A stretch of DNA of 64,000 bases, taken from positions 1-64,000 of the forward strand of contig JBQTKD010000042.1 in the NCBI GenBank assembly GCA_052386455.1, given 5' to 3'. Shown here one piece after another: positions 14,201-22,923 of this stretch. The notes under the pieces are model-generated. The model did no database searches. It had not been told where the DNA came from and was given only the letters and a program-made list of their open reading frames with translations. The DNA comes from JBQTKD01 sp052386455. GTDB lineage: Bacteria > Actinomycetota > Actinomycetes > Sporichthyales > Sporichthyaceae. Position 1 is the first letter of the stretch. Every line of letters begins with the position of its first letter. Position numbers and translations under genes: made by a program.

Positions 14201-15892
14201 TCAGACGCTGACGCGGAGAATCTCCTCGACGGAGGTGAGGCCCTTGCCGACCTTGCGCCAGCCGTCCTCGCGCAGCGTGGCCATGCCCTCGGCGACGGCC
14301 ACCCGGGCGATCGCGTCCGAACTGGCCCGGGCCACCGCGAGGCGCTCGATCTCCTCGGTCACGTTCATGACCTCGTGCAGCGCCATCCGGCCGCGGTACC
14401 CGGTCTTGGCGCACTGGGCACACCCGACGGGCCGGTACAGGACCGGCGGCCCCACCTCCGGGTCGATCGGGAAGCGCAGCTCGGCCAGCTCGGTCATCGT
14501 GGGGGAGTAGGCCTCGCGGCAGTTGACACAGAGCATCCGGCACAGGCGCTGGGCGAGGATCGTGTCCAGCGCCGAGCCGACGAGGAACGGCTCGATGCCC
14601 ATCTCGATCAGGCGGCCGATCGCCGACGGGGCGTCGTTGGTGTGCAGGGTCGTCAGCACCAGGTGACCGGTGAGCGCGGACTCGATGGAGATCTGCGCGG
14701 TCTCGTGGTCGCGGATCTCGCCGAGCAGGATCACGTCCGGGTCGGCACGCAGGATGGACCGCAGCGCCTTGGCGAACGTGAGGCCGGCCTTCGGGTTCGT
14801 CTGCACCTGGTTCACACCGGCCAGCCGGTACTCGACCGGGTCCTCGACGGTGATGATGTTGACGCCCGGCGAGTTGATGATGTTCAACGTCGCGTACAGG
14901 GTCGTCGACTTGCCCGAGCCCGTCGGCCCGGTCACCAGGATCATTCCGTAGGGCTTCTTGTACGCCTCTTCGAAGCGCGTGAAGTTGTTCGGCGAGAACC
15001 CGAGCTCGTTCAGGCTCAGCTGCGCCGTGCTGTTGTCCAGCACACGGGCGACGATCTTCTCGCCCCACACCGTCGGCAGCGTCGCGATGCGCAGGTCCAC
15101 CTTCTTGCCCTGGTGGTTGACCGACATGCGGCCGTCCTGCGGGATGCGCCGCTCGGCGATGTTGATGTCCGCCATGATCTTGATCCGGGAGATCACGCCG
15201 GACTGGATCGACTTCGGCGAGCGGTGCGCCTCGTGTAGCACGCCGTCGATGCGGTACCGGACTCGCAGGTCGGACTCCGTCGGCTCGATGTGGATGTCGG
15301 AGGCGCGGTCGGTGATGGCCTGGCTGATCAGCAGGTTCACGAACCGGACGATCGGCGCCTCGCTGGCGACTGCGGTGAAGCCGGAGAGGTCGACCTCCAC
15401 CGGCTCGTCCGCTGCTGCGGCCGTCGCGCCGATGTCGGTGAGCTCGTCCTCGGCGCGGAACAGCTGCGCGATGCGCGCCTTGATCGCCTCGTCGGTGGAG
15501 ACCGCGAACCGGATCGGGCACTTGGCCATCCGGGACAGGTCGTCCTTGAGCTCGATGTTGCCGGCGCGGTCCAGGCCGACGACCACGGTCAGCTCGCCGC
15601 CGTTCACGCCGAGCGGGACGATCTGCAGCCGTTTCGCGACCTCGCCGGGGATTCGCGCGGCGGCGCCGGGGTCGACGGTCGCGTGCTCGAGGTCGACGTA
15701 GGTGTAGCCCATGCGCGCGGCGCTGGCCTGCACGACCTCGGTGGCCGTCAGGCCGCCGGACTGCAGGAGCACGTCCAGCGCGCCGCGGCCGTCGGTCGCG
15801 CCGATGGCCATGGCGTGCGCGAGGGCATCCGGTTTGACGATCTCGGCGTCGAGGAGGGCTCGCAGCGCGTCTTCGTCGGAGAAGGTCGCCAC
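14201..15892 (-). CDS. pilB: Type IV pilus extension ATPase PilB
   Basis: A 563-residue PilB/GspE-family ATPase. It has an N-terminal MshEN-like domain (about 1-145), SDIHIEP (199-205), Walker A GPTGSGKST (322-330), Asp box VEDPVEY, Walker B VILLGEIRD (387-395) and His box LTGHLVLTTLHT. The zinc site is formed by two CxxC pairs (Cys454/457 and 490/493), which mark extension ATPases and are absent from PilT. The GTG at 15892 lies 7 bases after the rsiG stop with no clear Shine-Dalgarno sequence, so it is probably translated by re-initiation. A c-di-GMP-binding MshEN motif was not verified. Confidence 0.95.
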   Translation of the reverse strand: MATFSDEDALRALLDAEIVKPDALAHAMAIGATDGRGALDVLLQSGGLTATEVVQASAARMGYTYVDLEHATVDPGAAARIPGEVAKRLQIVPLGVNGGELTVVVGLDRAGNIELKDDLSRMAKCPIRFAVSTDEAIKARIAQLFRAEDELTDIGATAAAADEPVEVDLSGFTAVASEAPIVRFVNLLISQAITDRASDIHIEPTESDLRVRYRIDGVLHEAHRSPKSIQSGVISRIKIMADINIAERRIPQDGRMSVNHQGKKVDLRIATLPTVWGEKIVARVLDNSTAQLSLNELGFSPNNFTRFEEAYKKPYGMILVTGPTGSGKSTTLYATLNIINSPGVNIITVEDPVEYRLAGVNQVQTNPKAGLTFAKALRSILRADPDVILLGEIRDHETAQISIESALTGHLVLTTLHTNDAPSAIGRLIEMGIEPFLVGSALDTILAQRLCRMLCVNCREAYSPTMTELAELRFPIDPEVGPPVLYRPVGCAQCAKTGYRGRMALHEVMNVTEEIERLAVARASSDAIARVAVAEGMATLREDGWRKVGKGLTSVEEILRVSV

Positions 15893-15899
15893 GCCGCGG

Positions 15900-16378
15900 C
15901 TAGTCGGCGAGCGGCAGGATGGACAAAGCCGCCTGCGGGTTGTCCCGGTACCGGACGATGAGCTCGGCCGTGGCCGCGTCCAGGCGCTCGAACAGCGCCT
16001 TGCGGTAGTTGGTGAGCTTTTCCTCGGCCGCGCGCAACCGCCCGATGGCCTCCGCGACGGCGCCGGCGTCGTGGTAGTCGATCTCGGAGACCCACATCCA
16101 CTCCGACTCCGGCAGGTCCGGAAGCGGCTCGGAGGCGTGGATGGAGGACAGCGCGGTCCGCGAGGCACCGGTGCCCGTGTCCCCCAGCACGCGGATCAAC
16201 TGAGGCAGCGTCAGGGAGCCGTCGGTGCTGGAGCCGGCCTCGATGAGGTCGATCCGGGCGTGGATCAGGCGGCGCCAGTACGAGACCTTGTCCTCCTCGG
16301 ACTGGAGGTCCTTGCGGTAGGCCCGCAGGGCGTCCAAGTCCATCTCGGCGAGGGGGTTCTCTTCCAGGGTCATGGGAC

Positions 16379-16382
<4 letters not shown>
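15900..16382 (-). CDS. rsiG: RsiG-like c-di-GMP-dependent anti-sigma factor for WhiG
   Basis: A 160-residue, mostly helical protein. The first helix has the RsiG-type element E30-x3-S34-x2-R37-x3-H41-x3-D45 within SEEDKVSYWRRLIHARIDLI. The second helix has E120-x3-T124-x2-R127-x3-F131-x3-D135 within AEEKLTNYRKALFERLD. The published Streptomyces signature is E(x)3S(x)2R(x)3Q(x)3D on each helix of an antiparallel coiled coil. Here Glu, Arg and Asp are kept in both, and Gln is replaced by His and Phe. When loaded with c-di-GMP, RsiG captures WhiG. The start ATG at 16382 overlaps the pilT2 stop as ATGA. The WhiG-type partner is encoded at 27776-28510. Confidence 0.88.
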
Positions 16383-17482
<1,100 letters not shown>

Positions 17483-17489
17483 GCAGTTG

Positions 17490-17517
17490 TTGTCGGCCGG
17501 CGGTGCGGGTGGCTTGA
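17490..17517 (-). promoter_or_regulatory. WhiG-type promoter of the motor/rsiG operon
   Basis: Minus strand: TCAA (17514-17517), 16-base spacer, GCCGACAA (17490-17497), a 7/8 match to the sigma-28 -10 consensus. The start codon ATG follows after 7 bases, which predicts transcription starting at or next to the A of ATG. Since rsiG is the second gene, the site would make RsiG part of a negative feedback loop. Confidence 0.65.
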
Positions 17518-17585
17518 GGGCGCTATGCGACTTTCCGGCCGAGCGCGGCGCCGACCTCGCCAAAGCCTTGCATGGCGAGGCAAGA

Positions 17586-17614
17586 CATCAAACTTTAGGC
17601 GCTAAGCTTTGATG
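17586..17614. promoter_or_regulatory. Palindromic operator in front of the Fic gene
   Basis: Two 13-bp arms (17586-17598 and 17602-17614; ends CATCAAA and TTTGATG) around GCG form a palindrome with two mismatches. It is AT-rich in a GC-rich region and lies 29 bases before the Fic start. It could be the site for an autoregulator. It also lies upstream of the pilT2 promoter, which points the other way. Confidence 0.5.
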
Positions 17615-17643
17615 ATACGCCGGAACGTGAAAGGAAAGTCCGC

Positions 17644-18936
17644 ATGGCGAGCTGGGAGCAGGCGACGTGGCGGCCCGACTGCGACCGACCGCTGCCCCGC
17701 TCGGAGCGTCGCGGCGGGCCATATCTGAGCTACGTTCCGGACCCTGTCGACGGACTCGCGTTGGCCGTCGCCGGCAATCTGTCGCGCCGGGTCACCGCGG
17801 TGGAACGGGGCATCCGCTCGCTCAACGGGCGAGGAGCGGACAACCTCGCCGGGGTCGCCAGATTCCTCCTTCGTTCCGAGGCGATCGCCAGCTCGCGCAT
17901 CGAGGGGATCACGCCGTCGGCGCAGCAGGTCGCGCTCGCCGAGTTGGGCCAATCGGAGACGGTGCGGGGCGTGAGCGAGCAGGCTCGCATGGTCGCCAAC
18001 AACATGACCGTCGTGCGTCGGGCCACGACGGAGTTGGTCGAGTCCGAAGTGCTGACTGTTGGTCAGATCGTCGAGCTGCACCGGTCGTTGCTGCCGGACC
18101 AGCCTCGGCACCATGGCCTGCGCGAGGTCCAGAACTGGATCGGCGGGTCGGACTGGAGCCCGATCGGCGCGGATTTCGTGCCCCCGAACGCCGATCGAGT
18201 GCCGGCGTTGATGTCCGACCTCGTCGACTACATCAACGGGGCGGCGCACTCGCCGCTGATTCAAGCCGCCGTGGTGCACGCCCAGTTCGAGACCGTGCAC
18301 CCGTTCACCGACGGCAACGGGCGCGTGGGAAGAGCTCTCATCCACACCGTCCTGGCCCGACGGGGACTGACCGAACGGGCCGTGCTGCCCATCAGCCTGG
18401 TCCTTGCGACGCTGCGGGATCGCTACGTTGCGGGGCTGACCGCCTTCCGGCACTCCTCGCCGCCGGCCAGCGTCGAGGCCCACGAGGCCGTGAACGCCTG
18501 GCTCGACCTGTTCGTCCAGGCGGCGGCCGTCGCCGTCGAGCAGTCGGAGGACCTGATCGAGAGAATCGACGAACTTCGCGAGGACTGGTCCCAGCGGCTG
18601 GCCGCCCACCGAACGTCCGTCGGCCTGCGCCCAACCCCGCGTGCAGACTCGGCGGTGGCGCGACTGCTCCACCAACTGCCAGAGGCGCCAGTGGTCACGG
18701 CCACCACGCTTGCGAGGATCCTCGGTGTGTCCTTCCCCGCGGCGAGCTCCGCATTGGACGAGCTGAGGGGCGCGGGGATCGTTCGAACGAAATCGGTGGA
18801 ACGCGGCGCGACGGCCTATCTCGCGCGCGAGGTGCTCGACCTCATCACCCTGACCGAACGGCAACTTGCGAGCACGAAGTTCGACACCCGCGCCGCAGCG
18901 CCGAATCGGCCCACTCCTGCTCTGCCCGCCGAATAG
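17644..18936 (+). CDS. Fic-family AMP-transferase with N-terminal inhibitory helix
   Basis: A 430-residue class II-type Fic protein. The inhibitory motif (S/T)xxxE(G/N) is seen as SSRIEG (83-88). The Fic domain carries the full active-site motif HPFTDGNGRVGR (219-230), with catalytic His219. A C-terminal winged-helix-like region follows (about 345-400). These enzymes usually transfer AMP to Ser/Thr/Tyr of target proteins, and the inhibitory Glu keeps them off. AAGGAAAG lies five bases before the ATG. The C-terminal DNA-binding-like part and the upstream palindrome suggest autoregulation. Confidence 0.9.
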   Translation: MASWEQATWRPDCDRPLPRSERRGGPYLSYVPDPVDGLALAVAGNLSRRVTAVERGIRSLNGRGADNLAGVARFLLRSEAIASSRIEGITPSAQQVALAELGQSETVRGVSEQARMVANNMTVVRRATTELVESEVLTVGQIVELHRSLLPDQPRHHGLREVQNWIGGSDWSPIGADFVPPNADRVPALMSDLVDYINGAAHSPLIQAAVVHAQFETVHPFTDGNGRVGRALIHTVLARRGLTERAVLPISLVLATLRDRYVAGLTAFRHSSPPASVEAHEAVNAWLDLFVQAAAVAVEQSEDLIERIDELREDWSQRLAAHRTSVGLRPTPRADSAVARLLHQLPEAPVVTATTLARILGVSFPAASSALDELRGAGIVRTKSVERGATAYLAREVLDLITLTERQLASTKFDTRAAAPNRPTPALPAE

Positions 18937-18968
18937 GGGGACGAGCGGGAACTGCATCCGGGCCGGAT

Positions 18969-19148
18969 TCAGCGGGTCGGCACGAGATTCACCGCCGGCG
19001 GCTGCAACATCCTGGCAGCGGCGTCCCGGGCGGCGCGTTCGCCGGAGGTGACGGCGCCGTCCATGTAGCCGAACCACTCGGTCGCCGTCTCGGTACCGGC
19101 CCAGTGCAGGCGGCCGAGTGGTGCGCGCACGGCGGGTCCGACGCGCCC
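18969..19148 (-). pseudogene. C-terminal remnant of a flavin amine oxidase
   Basis: On the minus strand about 59 codons read GRLHWAGTETATEWFGYMDG and then TSGERAARDAAAR to a TGA at 18969-18971. This is the characteristic FAD-binding C-terminal end of monoamine-oxidase-like proteins. Nothing upstream of about 19148 continues the family, where the SOS-boxed endonuclease promoter begins. It is a truncated, non-functional remnant. Confidence 0.75.
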
Positions 19149-19254
19149 TCGGTTGGCTCCTCGAGCGACTCAGAATCTCTCGTCCGCAGACGTTCCCGCG
19201 GGAACGCCGTTGGCTGCTCGGCGCAGCGGAAACTGTCGGCCCCAAGCGCTAGAC

Positions 19255-19280
19255 TTGGATCGAACAAATGTTCGATCCAA
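19255..19280. promoter_or_regulatory. LexA (SOS) box upstream of the DUF222/HNH gene
   Basis: A perfect palindrome with 11-bp arms (19255-19265, 19270-19280). Its core is TCGAAC-AAAT-GTTCGA at 19260-19275. This matches the mycobacterial/actinobacterial LexA consensus TCGAAC-N4-GTTCGA exactly. It lies 8 bases before the start codon, so bound LexA should block transcription or initiation. Confidence 0.88.
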
Positions 19281-19288
19281 GGAGAATC

Positions 19289-20692
19289 ATGACAGCCACA
19301 CTCGAACCTGTTGACGCCGAAACGAACTGGCAGACCAACCTTCGCGAGCGGGCCGAGTTGGAAGGTCTCGGGGAGCGGATCGTGGAGGGTGCGGGGCATC
19401 TCGCCGCTGCCACGGGCACCTGGTTGGGGATGGTCGCCGAGTTCGACCGGCGTGGCGGGTGGGCGGGCACGGGCATCGTGTCGTGCGCGCACTGGCTGAC
19501 GTGGCGCTGCGGGATCGGGGCGGGGACTGCGCGCGAGCACGTTCGCGTTGCCCGGGCGCTGGAGGGACTGCCGCTGCTGGCGGCGGAACTGGCCGCGGGA
19601 CGGCTGTCGTACTCGAAGGTGCGGGCGGTCACGCGGGTGGCGAACTCCGCGAACGAGGTGGACCTGGTGAATCTGGCGCTGTGCTCGACCGGCGCTCAAC
19701 TGGAGAGCGTCGTCCGAGGCCTGCGCAAGGCCAAGGACCTGGCCGACGTCCAGGACCGCCACGTCAGGCGCAGCGTGTCCTGGCACTGGGCCGAGGACGG
19801 AATGCTCGTGCTCAAGGCCCGGCTCTCGCCCGAGGACGGCGCTCTACTGCTCGCCGCGCTCGAGGCGGCGCATCCGGACGTTCCCGCGGAAACGTCGGAC
19901 CTCCTCGCCGACGAGTCCGCGGCCTGCGAGGTCGTGTGCACGCCGGCGAACCGCAACGCCGACAGTCTGGTGACCCTGGCGCGCACCTGTCTCGGCGAGC
20001 TGCGCACCGCAGAGCCGCACAACGCGCCCAACTACACCGTGAACCTCCACGTGGACCTTGAAAAGCTGCTGACGGACGACCCGCACTCGCGCATCGAGAA
20101 CGGACCCGCGATACACCCCGAGACGTTGCGGCGGATCCTGTGCGACTCGGCCGCAGTGGTCGTCGCGCACCACGGGAGTGGCGGTGGCGGCACCTCCATG
20201 GACATCGGCCACCGCTCGCGCACGGTCCCCCGCAGGCTGCGGCGCGCTTTGATGCTGCGCGACAAGGGCTGCGGCGCCCCCGGCTGCTCGGCCACGCGAC
20301 ACCTGCACGCGCATCACGTCGTCCACTGGTCGAAGGGCGGCCCGACGGCGCTCTGGAACCTGATTCTGCTCTGCTCGGCCCACCACCATCTTGTTCACGA
20401 GGGCAACGTCTCCGTCACCGCCGACGGCCACGGTGGGTTCGAGTTCTACGCCCCCGACGACACCCGCCTCGAGCGCGTGCCCACCGTCCACGGCGGCAAC
20501 GCCTCGACCTTGCGTGCGCTCCACGGCGCGACGATCGACTCCCGGACCGCGACGCCGGCCTGGTCCGGCGAGAAACTCGATCTGCACTACGCGGTGAACG
20601 TGCTCCTGCTCGCAGAGGAAGCAGTGTCGCGCGGTCTACAGAACGTTCCCGCGGGAACGCCCGAACTCCCCGAAGGCTGGTCGCTGAACTAA
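19289..20692 (+). CDS. DUF222 / HNH endonuclease protein (13E12 repeat family), SOS-controlled
   Basis: A 467-residue protein. It has an N-terminal DUF222 region (about 20-300) and a C-terminal HNH nuclease domain. In the HNH domain, CGAPGC and LHAHHVVHW give the zinc and catalytic residues, and the NLILLCSAHHHLVHEG element follows. The ATG at 19289 is preceded by AAGGAGA. The family is the one called 13E12 repeat in mycobacteria, whose copies often carry LexA sites. Here too a perfect SOS box overlaps the promoter. It is probably a mobile or selfish gene. An amine oxidase remnant lies on its upstream side and a toxin-antitoxin-like pair on its downstream side. Confidence 0.9.
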   Translation: MTATLEPVDAETNWQTNLRERAELEGLGERIVEGAGHLAAATGTWLGMVAEFDRRGGWAGTGIVSCAHWLTWRCGIGAGTAREHVRVARALEGLPLLAAELAAGRLSYSKVRAVTRVANSANEVDLVNLALCSTGAQLESVVRGLRKAKDLADVQDRHVRRSVSWHWAEDGMLVLKARLSPEDGALLLAALEAAHPDVPAETSDLLADESAACEVVCTPANRNADSLVTLARTCLGELRTAEPHNAPNYTVNLHVDLEKLLTDDPHSRIENGPAIHPETLRRILCDSAAVVVAHHGSGGGGTSMDIGHRSRTVPRRLRRALMLRDKGCGAPGCSATRHLHAHHVVHWSKGGPTALWNLILLCSAHHHLVHEGNVSVTADGHGGFEFYAPDDTRLERVPTVHGGNASTLRALHGATIDSRTATPAWSGEKLDLHYAVNVLLLAEEAVSRGLQNVPAGTPELPEGWSLN

Positions 20693-20698
20693 CGGACT

Positions 20699-21286
20699 TC
20701 AGGGGCGCCGGAGTTCGTCCCACCGCGGTTGGTGCGTGCCGTCGTCGGGGCGCGCGGCGCGCAGTCGCGCGACCCGTTCGTCGTCGGGGCCGAGGATCTC
20801 GACGAGCCAGGCGATCGCCTCCGCCACGTTCGGCCCGCCGTGGGCGAGCATCGAGGCGATGTCGATCCAGTCCTTCGGGCGATCGAACAGGGCCTTGAAG
20901 ACGGTGAGGTCCGTCGCGGAGAGGACCGGGATCGAGGTGTCGCGCAACGGCATCCGCACGGTTCGTCCGGCGACGACTTGATGCAGCAGATGTTGCGGGA
21001 AGAACAGGTCCACCGGGGTCCGGCCCCACCACAGGCGGACCTGACCGTCGCGTTGGACGCGCGCCACGTCCGCGGCGGTGTGCGCGACGCCGGGCGGCAG
21101 GGCCGCCAGCACGCCCTCTGCTGCGTCGGTGGGCGCACTGACGTTGACGTCGATGTCCGCCGTCGCGCGCGGATGCGCGACGTGGAAGGCGAGCGCGAGC
21201 GCGCCGCCGAACGCGTGGACGATTCCGGCGGTGGCCAACGCCTCGTCGATCGCCAGCACCTTGGCGACGATTCCGGGCTCTGTCAT
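20699..21286 (-). CDS. Nucleotidyltransferase-type toxin candidate (AbiEii/MNT-like)
   Basis: The 195-residue protein has the nucleotidyltransferase beginning FGGALALAFHVAHPRATADI followed by Asp-Val-Asn-Val, with Asp residues in the metal position. A C-terminal helical part follows. AbiEii/MenT-type toxins have this fold and inactivate tRNA or other targets. The start ATG overlaps the stop of the upstream HTH gene as ATGA, which is typical of toxin-antitoxin operons. It ends 6 bases from the convergent HNH gene. Toxicity is inferred, not shown. Confidence 0.75.
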   Translation of the reverse strand: MTEPGIVAKVLAIDEALATAGIVHAFGGALALAFHVAHPRATADIDVNVSAPTDAAEGVLAALPPGVAHTAADVARVQRDGQVRLWWGRTPVDLFFPQHLLHQVVAGRTVRMPLRDTSIPVLSATDLTVFKALFDRPKDWIDIASMLAHGGPNVAEAIAWLVEILGPDDERVARLRAARPDDGTHQPRWDELRRP

Positions 21287-21594
21287 CGGGCGATCAGTTC
21301 CGCCCAGGTGGGCGGCCCCTCGGAACCGGGAGCGAACGGCAGTTCGTCCCCGAGTTCGAGCACGTCCTCGAACTCCAGCTTGCGACGCGAGCGCCAGTCG
21401 GGGGCCACGTCGACCTCGATGACGAGCCCGGCGGCCTCGGCGACCCGCTCCAACTGACGCAGGCTCGGATGGCGGTGGCCGTGCGCGTACTCGCTGATCG
21501 ACGCCCGAGACATCGACGCCCGCGCCGCCAGTTCGGTCATGGTGAGACCGCTGCGCGCGAGGATGCGCCAGACCAGCTCGGGAGTCACCGGCAC
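21283..21594 (-). CDS. XRE-type HTH protein, probable cognate antitoxin
   Basis: About 103 residues from GTG 21594 (GTG 21588 is possible). An XRE-like helix-turn-helix is visible: SGLTMTELAARASMSRASIS followed by EYAHGHRHPSLRQLERVAEA. It overlaps the nucleotidyltransferase gene by 4 bases. A perfect 7-2-7 palindrome (21598-21613) directly upstream is the expected operator, and the transcript may be leaderless. It probably represses the operon and neutralises the downstream enzyme. Confidence 0.78.
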   Translation of the reverse strand: MPVTPELVWRILARSGLTMTELAARASMSRASISEYAHGHRHPSLRQLERVAEAAGLVIEVDVAPDWRSRRKLEFEDVLELGDELPFAPGSEGPPTWAELIAR

Positions 21595-21597
21595 AGT

Positions 21598-21613
21598 GTA
21601 TGAGAACTCATAC
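21598..21613. promoter_or_regulatory. Operator palindrome of the HTH/nucleotidyltransferase pair
   Basis: GTATGAG-AA-CTCATAC is a perfect palindrome 4 bases upstream of the GTG start of the HTH gene. The base composition is low in G+C. It fits autoregulation by the HTH dimer. Confidence 0.7.
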
Positions 21614-21635
21614 GCTACCGGCCACCACCGGGGGC

Positions 21636-22781
21636 TCAGCCGTCGAGCAGCGACCCGTTCGCCAGGTCGCGTGCGGGACGTGCGTCGATCCGATCCGCGA
21701 GGGGGAACGACATGCCGCCGGCGTGGACGACGACGAGGCGGTCGAGTTCTAGATCCGTCAGCGCGCTGCGCATCGATCGCGTGACCGTGGGGCGGTCGGT
21801 TCGCTTGATCTCGATGCCGATGCGGCGGCCGCCGGTTTCGAGGAACAGGTCGAGTTCCGCGCCCGCGGCGGTGCCCCAGAACCACGGATGCCCGAGCTCG
21901 AGGCGCAGGATCTGGTCGAGAACGAAGCCCTCCCAACTCGCGCCGACCTTCGGATGGCCGAGCAGTTGGTGGTGGTCGTCGATGCCGAGCAACCGGTGCA
22001 GCAGTCCGCTGTCGCGCAGGTAGATCTTGGGGGAGCGGATCTGGCGCTTGGCGATGTTCGCGTACCAGGGCTGTAACTGACGGATCATCAGGGCGTCGGT
22101 GAGGGCGTCCAGGTAGCGGCGCACGGTGGGCTCCGAGACGCCGAGGGCACGGGCGAGTTCGGCGCCGTTCCAGGTTTGGGCGTGGAAGTGCGCCAGCATC
22201 GTCCAGAACCGGCGCATGGTGGTGGAGGGCGTGCGCACTCCGAGGTTGGCGAGATCCCGCTCGAGGAACGTTGCGATGTAGTCGTCGCGCCAGGCCGCCG
22301 ACGTGGCGGTGGACTCCGCGAGAAACGAGCGGGGAAGGGAGCCGCGCGACCACAGCTCGTCCAGCGCGTCGGGCCCCACGTCGGCGACACGAAAACCGCC
22401 CATCTCGACCAGGGCGACCCGGCCCGCCAGCGACTCCGCGGCAAGTCCGACCAGGTCGGGCGACGCACTGCCGAGGACCAGGAATCGGCCCGGGCGGTCG
22501 TCGGCGTCGGCCAGAACCCGAAGGATCGGGAACAGGTCTTGGCGTCGCTGCGCCTCGTCGATCACGACGGTGCCGTCGAGGCCGGGCAGGCTCAGGGTTG
22601 GCTCGCCGAGGCGGGCCAGATCCCGCGGATCCTCGAGGTCGAAGTGATGCGACGGCGCCGGCCCGACGACCGTCCGAGCCAAGGTCGACTTGCCGGCCTG
22701 GCGAGGGCCGGTGAGCACGACGACGGGCGAACGGCGCAGCGCTGCGCGCAGGGCTGCTTCCTCGGCGGACCGCTCGATCAC
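21636..22781 (-). CDS. DUF4143-family ATPase (first copy)
   Basis: A 381-residue protein with an AAA_14-type ATPase domain. Walker A is GPRQAGKST (about residues 25-33) and the Walker B-like run is VVIDEAQR. A winged-helix-like middle segment (GVSEPTVRRYLDALTDALMI) follows, then a DUF4143 nuclease-like C-terminus (AELDLFLE and GIEIKRT). This family is widespread and poorly understood. It is often horizontally moved and is suspected in defence or toxin-antitoxin roles. A striking AT-rich inverted repeat lies 12 bases upstream of the start codon. A second, diverged member lies at 55050-56303. Confidence 0.85.
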   Translation of the reverse strand: MIERSAEEAALRAALRRSPVVVLTGPRQAGKSTLARTVVGPAPSHHFDLEDPRDLARLGEPTLSLPGLDGTVVIDEAQRRQDLFPILRVLADADDRPGRFLVLGSASPDLVGLAAESLAGRVALVEMGGFRVADVGPDALDELWSRGSLPRSFLAESTATSAAWRDDYIATFLERDLANLGVRTPSTTMRRFWTMLAHFHAQTWNGAELARALGVSEPTVRRYLDALTDALMIRQLQPWYANIAKRQIRSPKIYLRDSGLLHRLLGIDDHHQLLGHPKVGASWEGFVLDQILRLELGHPWFWGTAAGAELDLFLETGGRRIGIEIKRTDRPTVTRSMRSALTDLELDRLVVVHAGGMSFPLADRIDARPARDLANGSLLDG

Positions 22782-22793
22782 AGGGGCAGTCTA

Positions 22794-22830
22794 CCTTGTA
22801 TTTCTAATATGAAACGTTAGAAATACAAGG
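22794..22830. repeat. AT-rich perfect inverted repeat upstream of the DUF4143 gene
   Basis: Two perfect 14-bp arms (22794-22807, 22817-22830; arm CCTTGTATTTCTAA) with a 9-base spacer. It is far more AT-rich than the genome. It lies directly before the DUF4143 start codon and 27 bases before the pilM promoter. It is most likely an operator or promoter of the ATPase gene. It could also insulate the pilM operon. Confidence 0.65.
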
Positions 22831-22856
22831 CAAGCGCGAAGGGTTCCGTCCGGGGC

Positions 22857-22884
22857 TAAAGCTCCGTTCGGGGCATTCCGATAC
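22857..22884 (+). promoter_or_regulatory. WhiG-type promoter of the pilM-N-O-D operon
   Basis: TAAA (22857-22860), 16-base spacer, TCCGATAC (22877-22884). It has a perfect -35 and 6/8 of the -10. The leader to the pilM start is about 39 bases. Confidence 0.65.
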
Positions 22885-22923
22885 AGCCCTCGTCTGAACT
22901 TCGTCCAGTCGTGGAGCGTGTCG

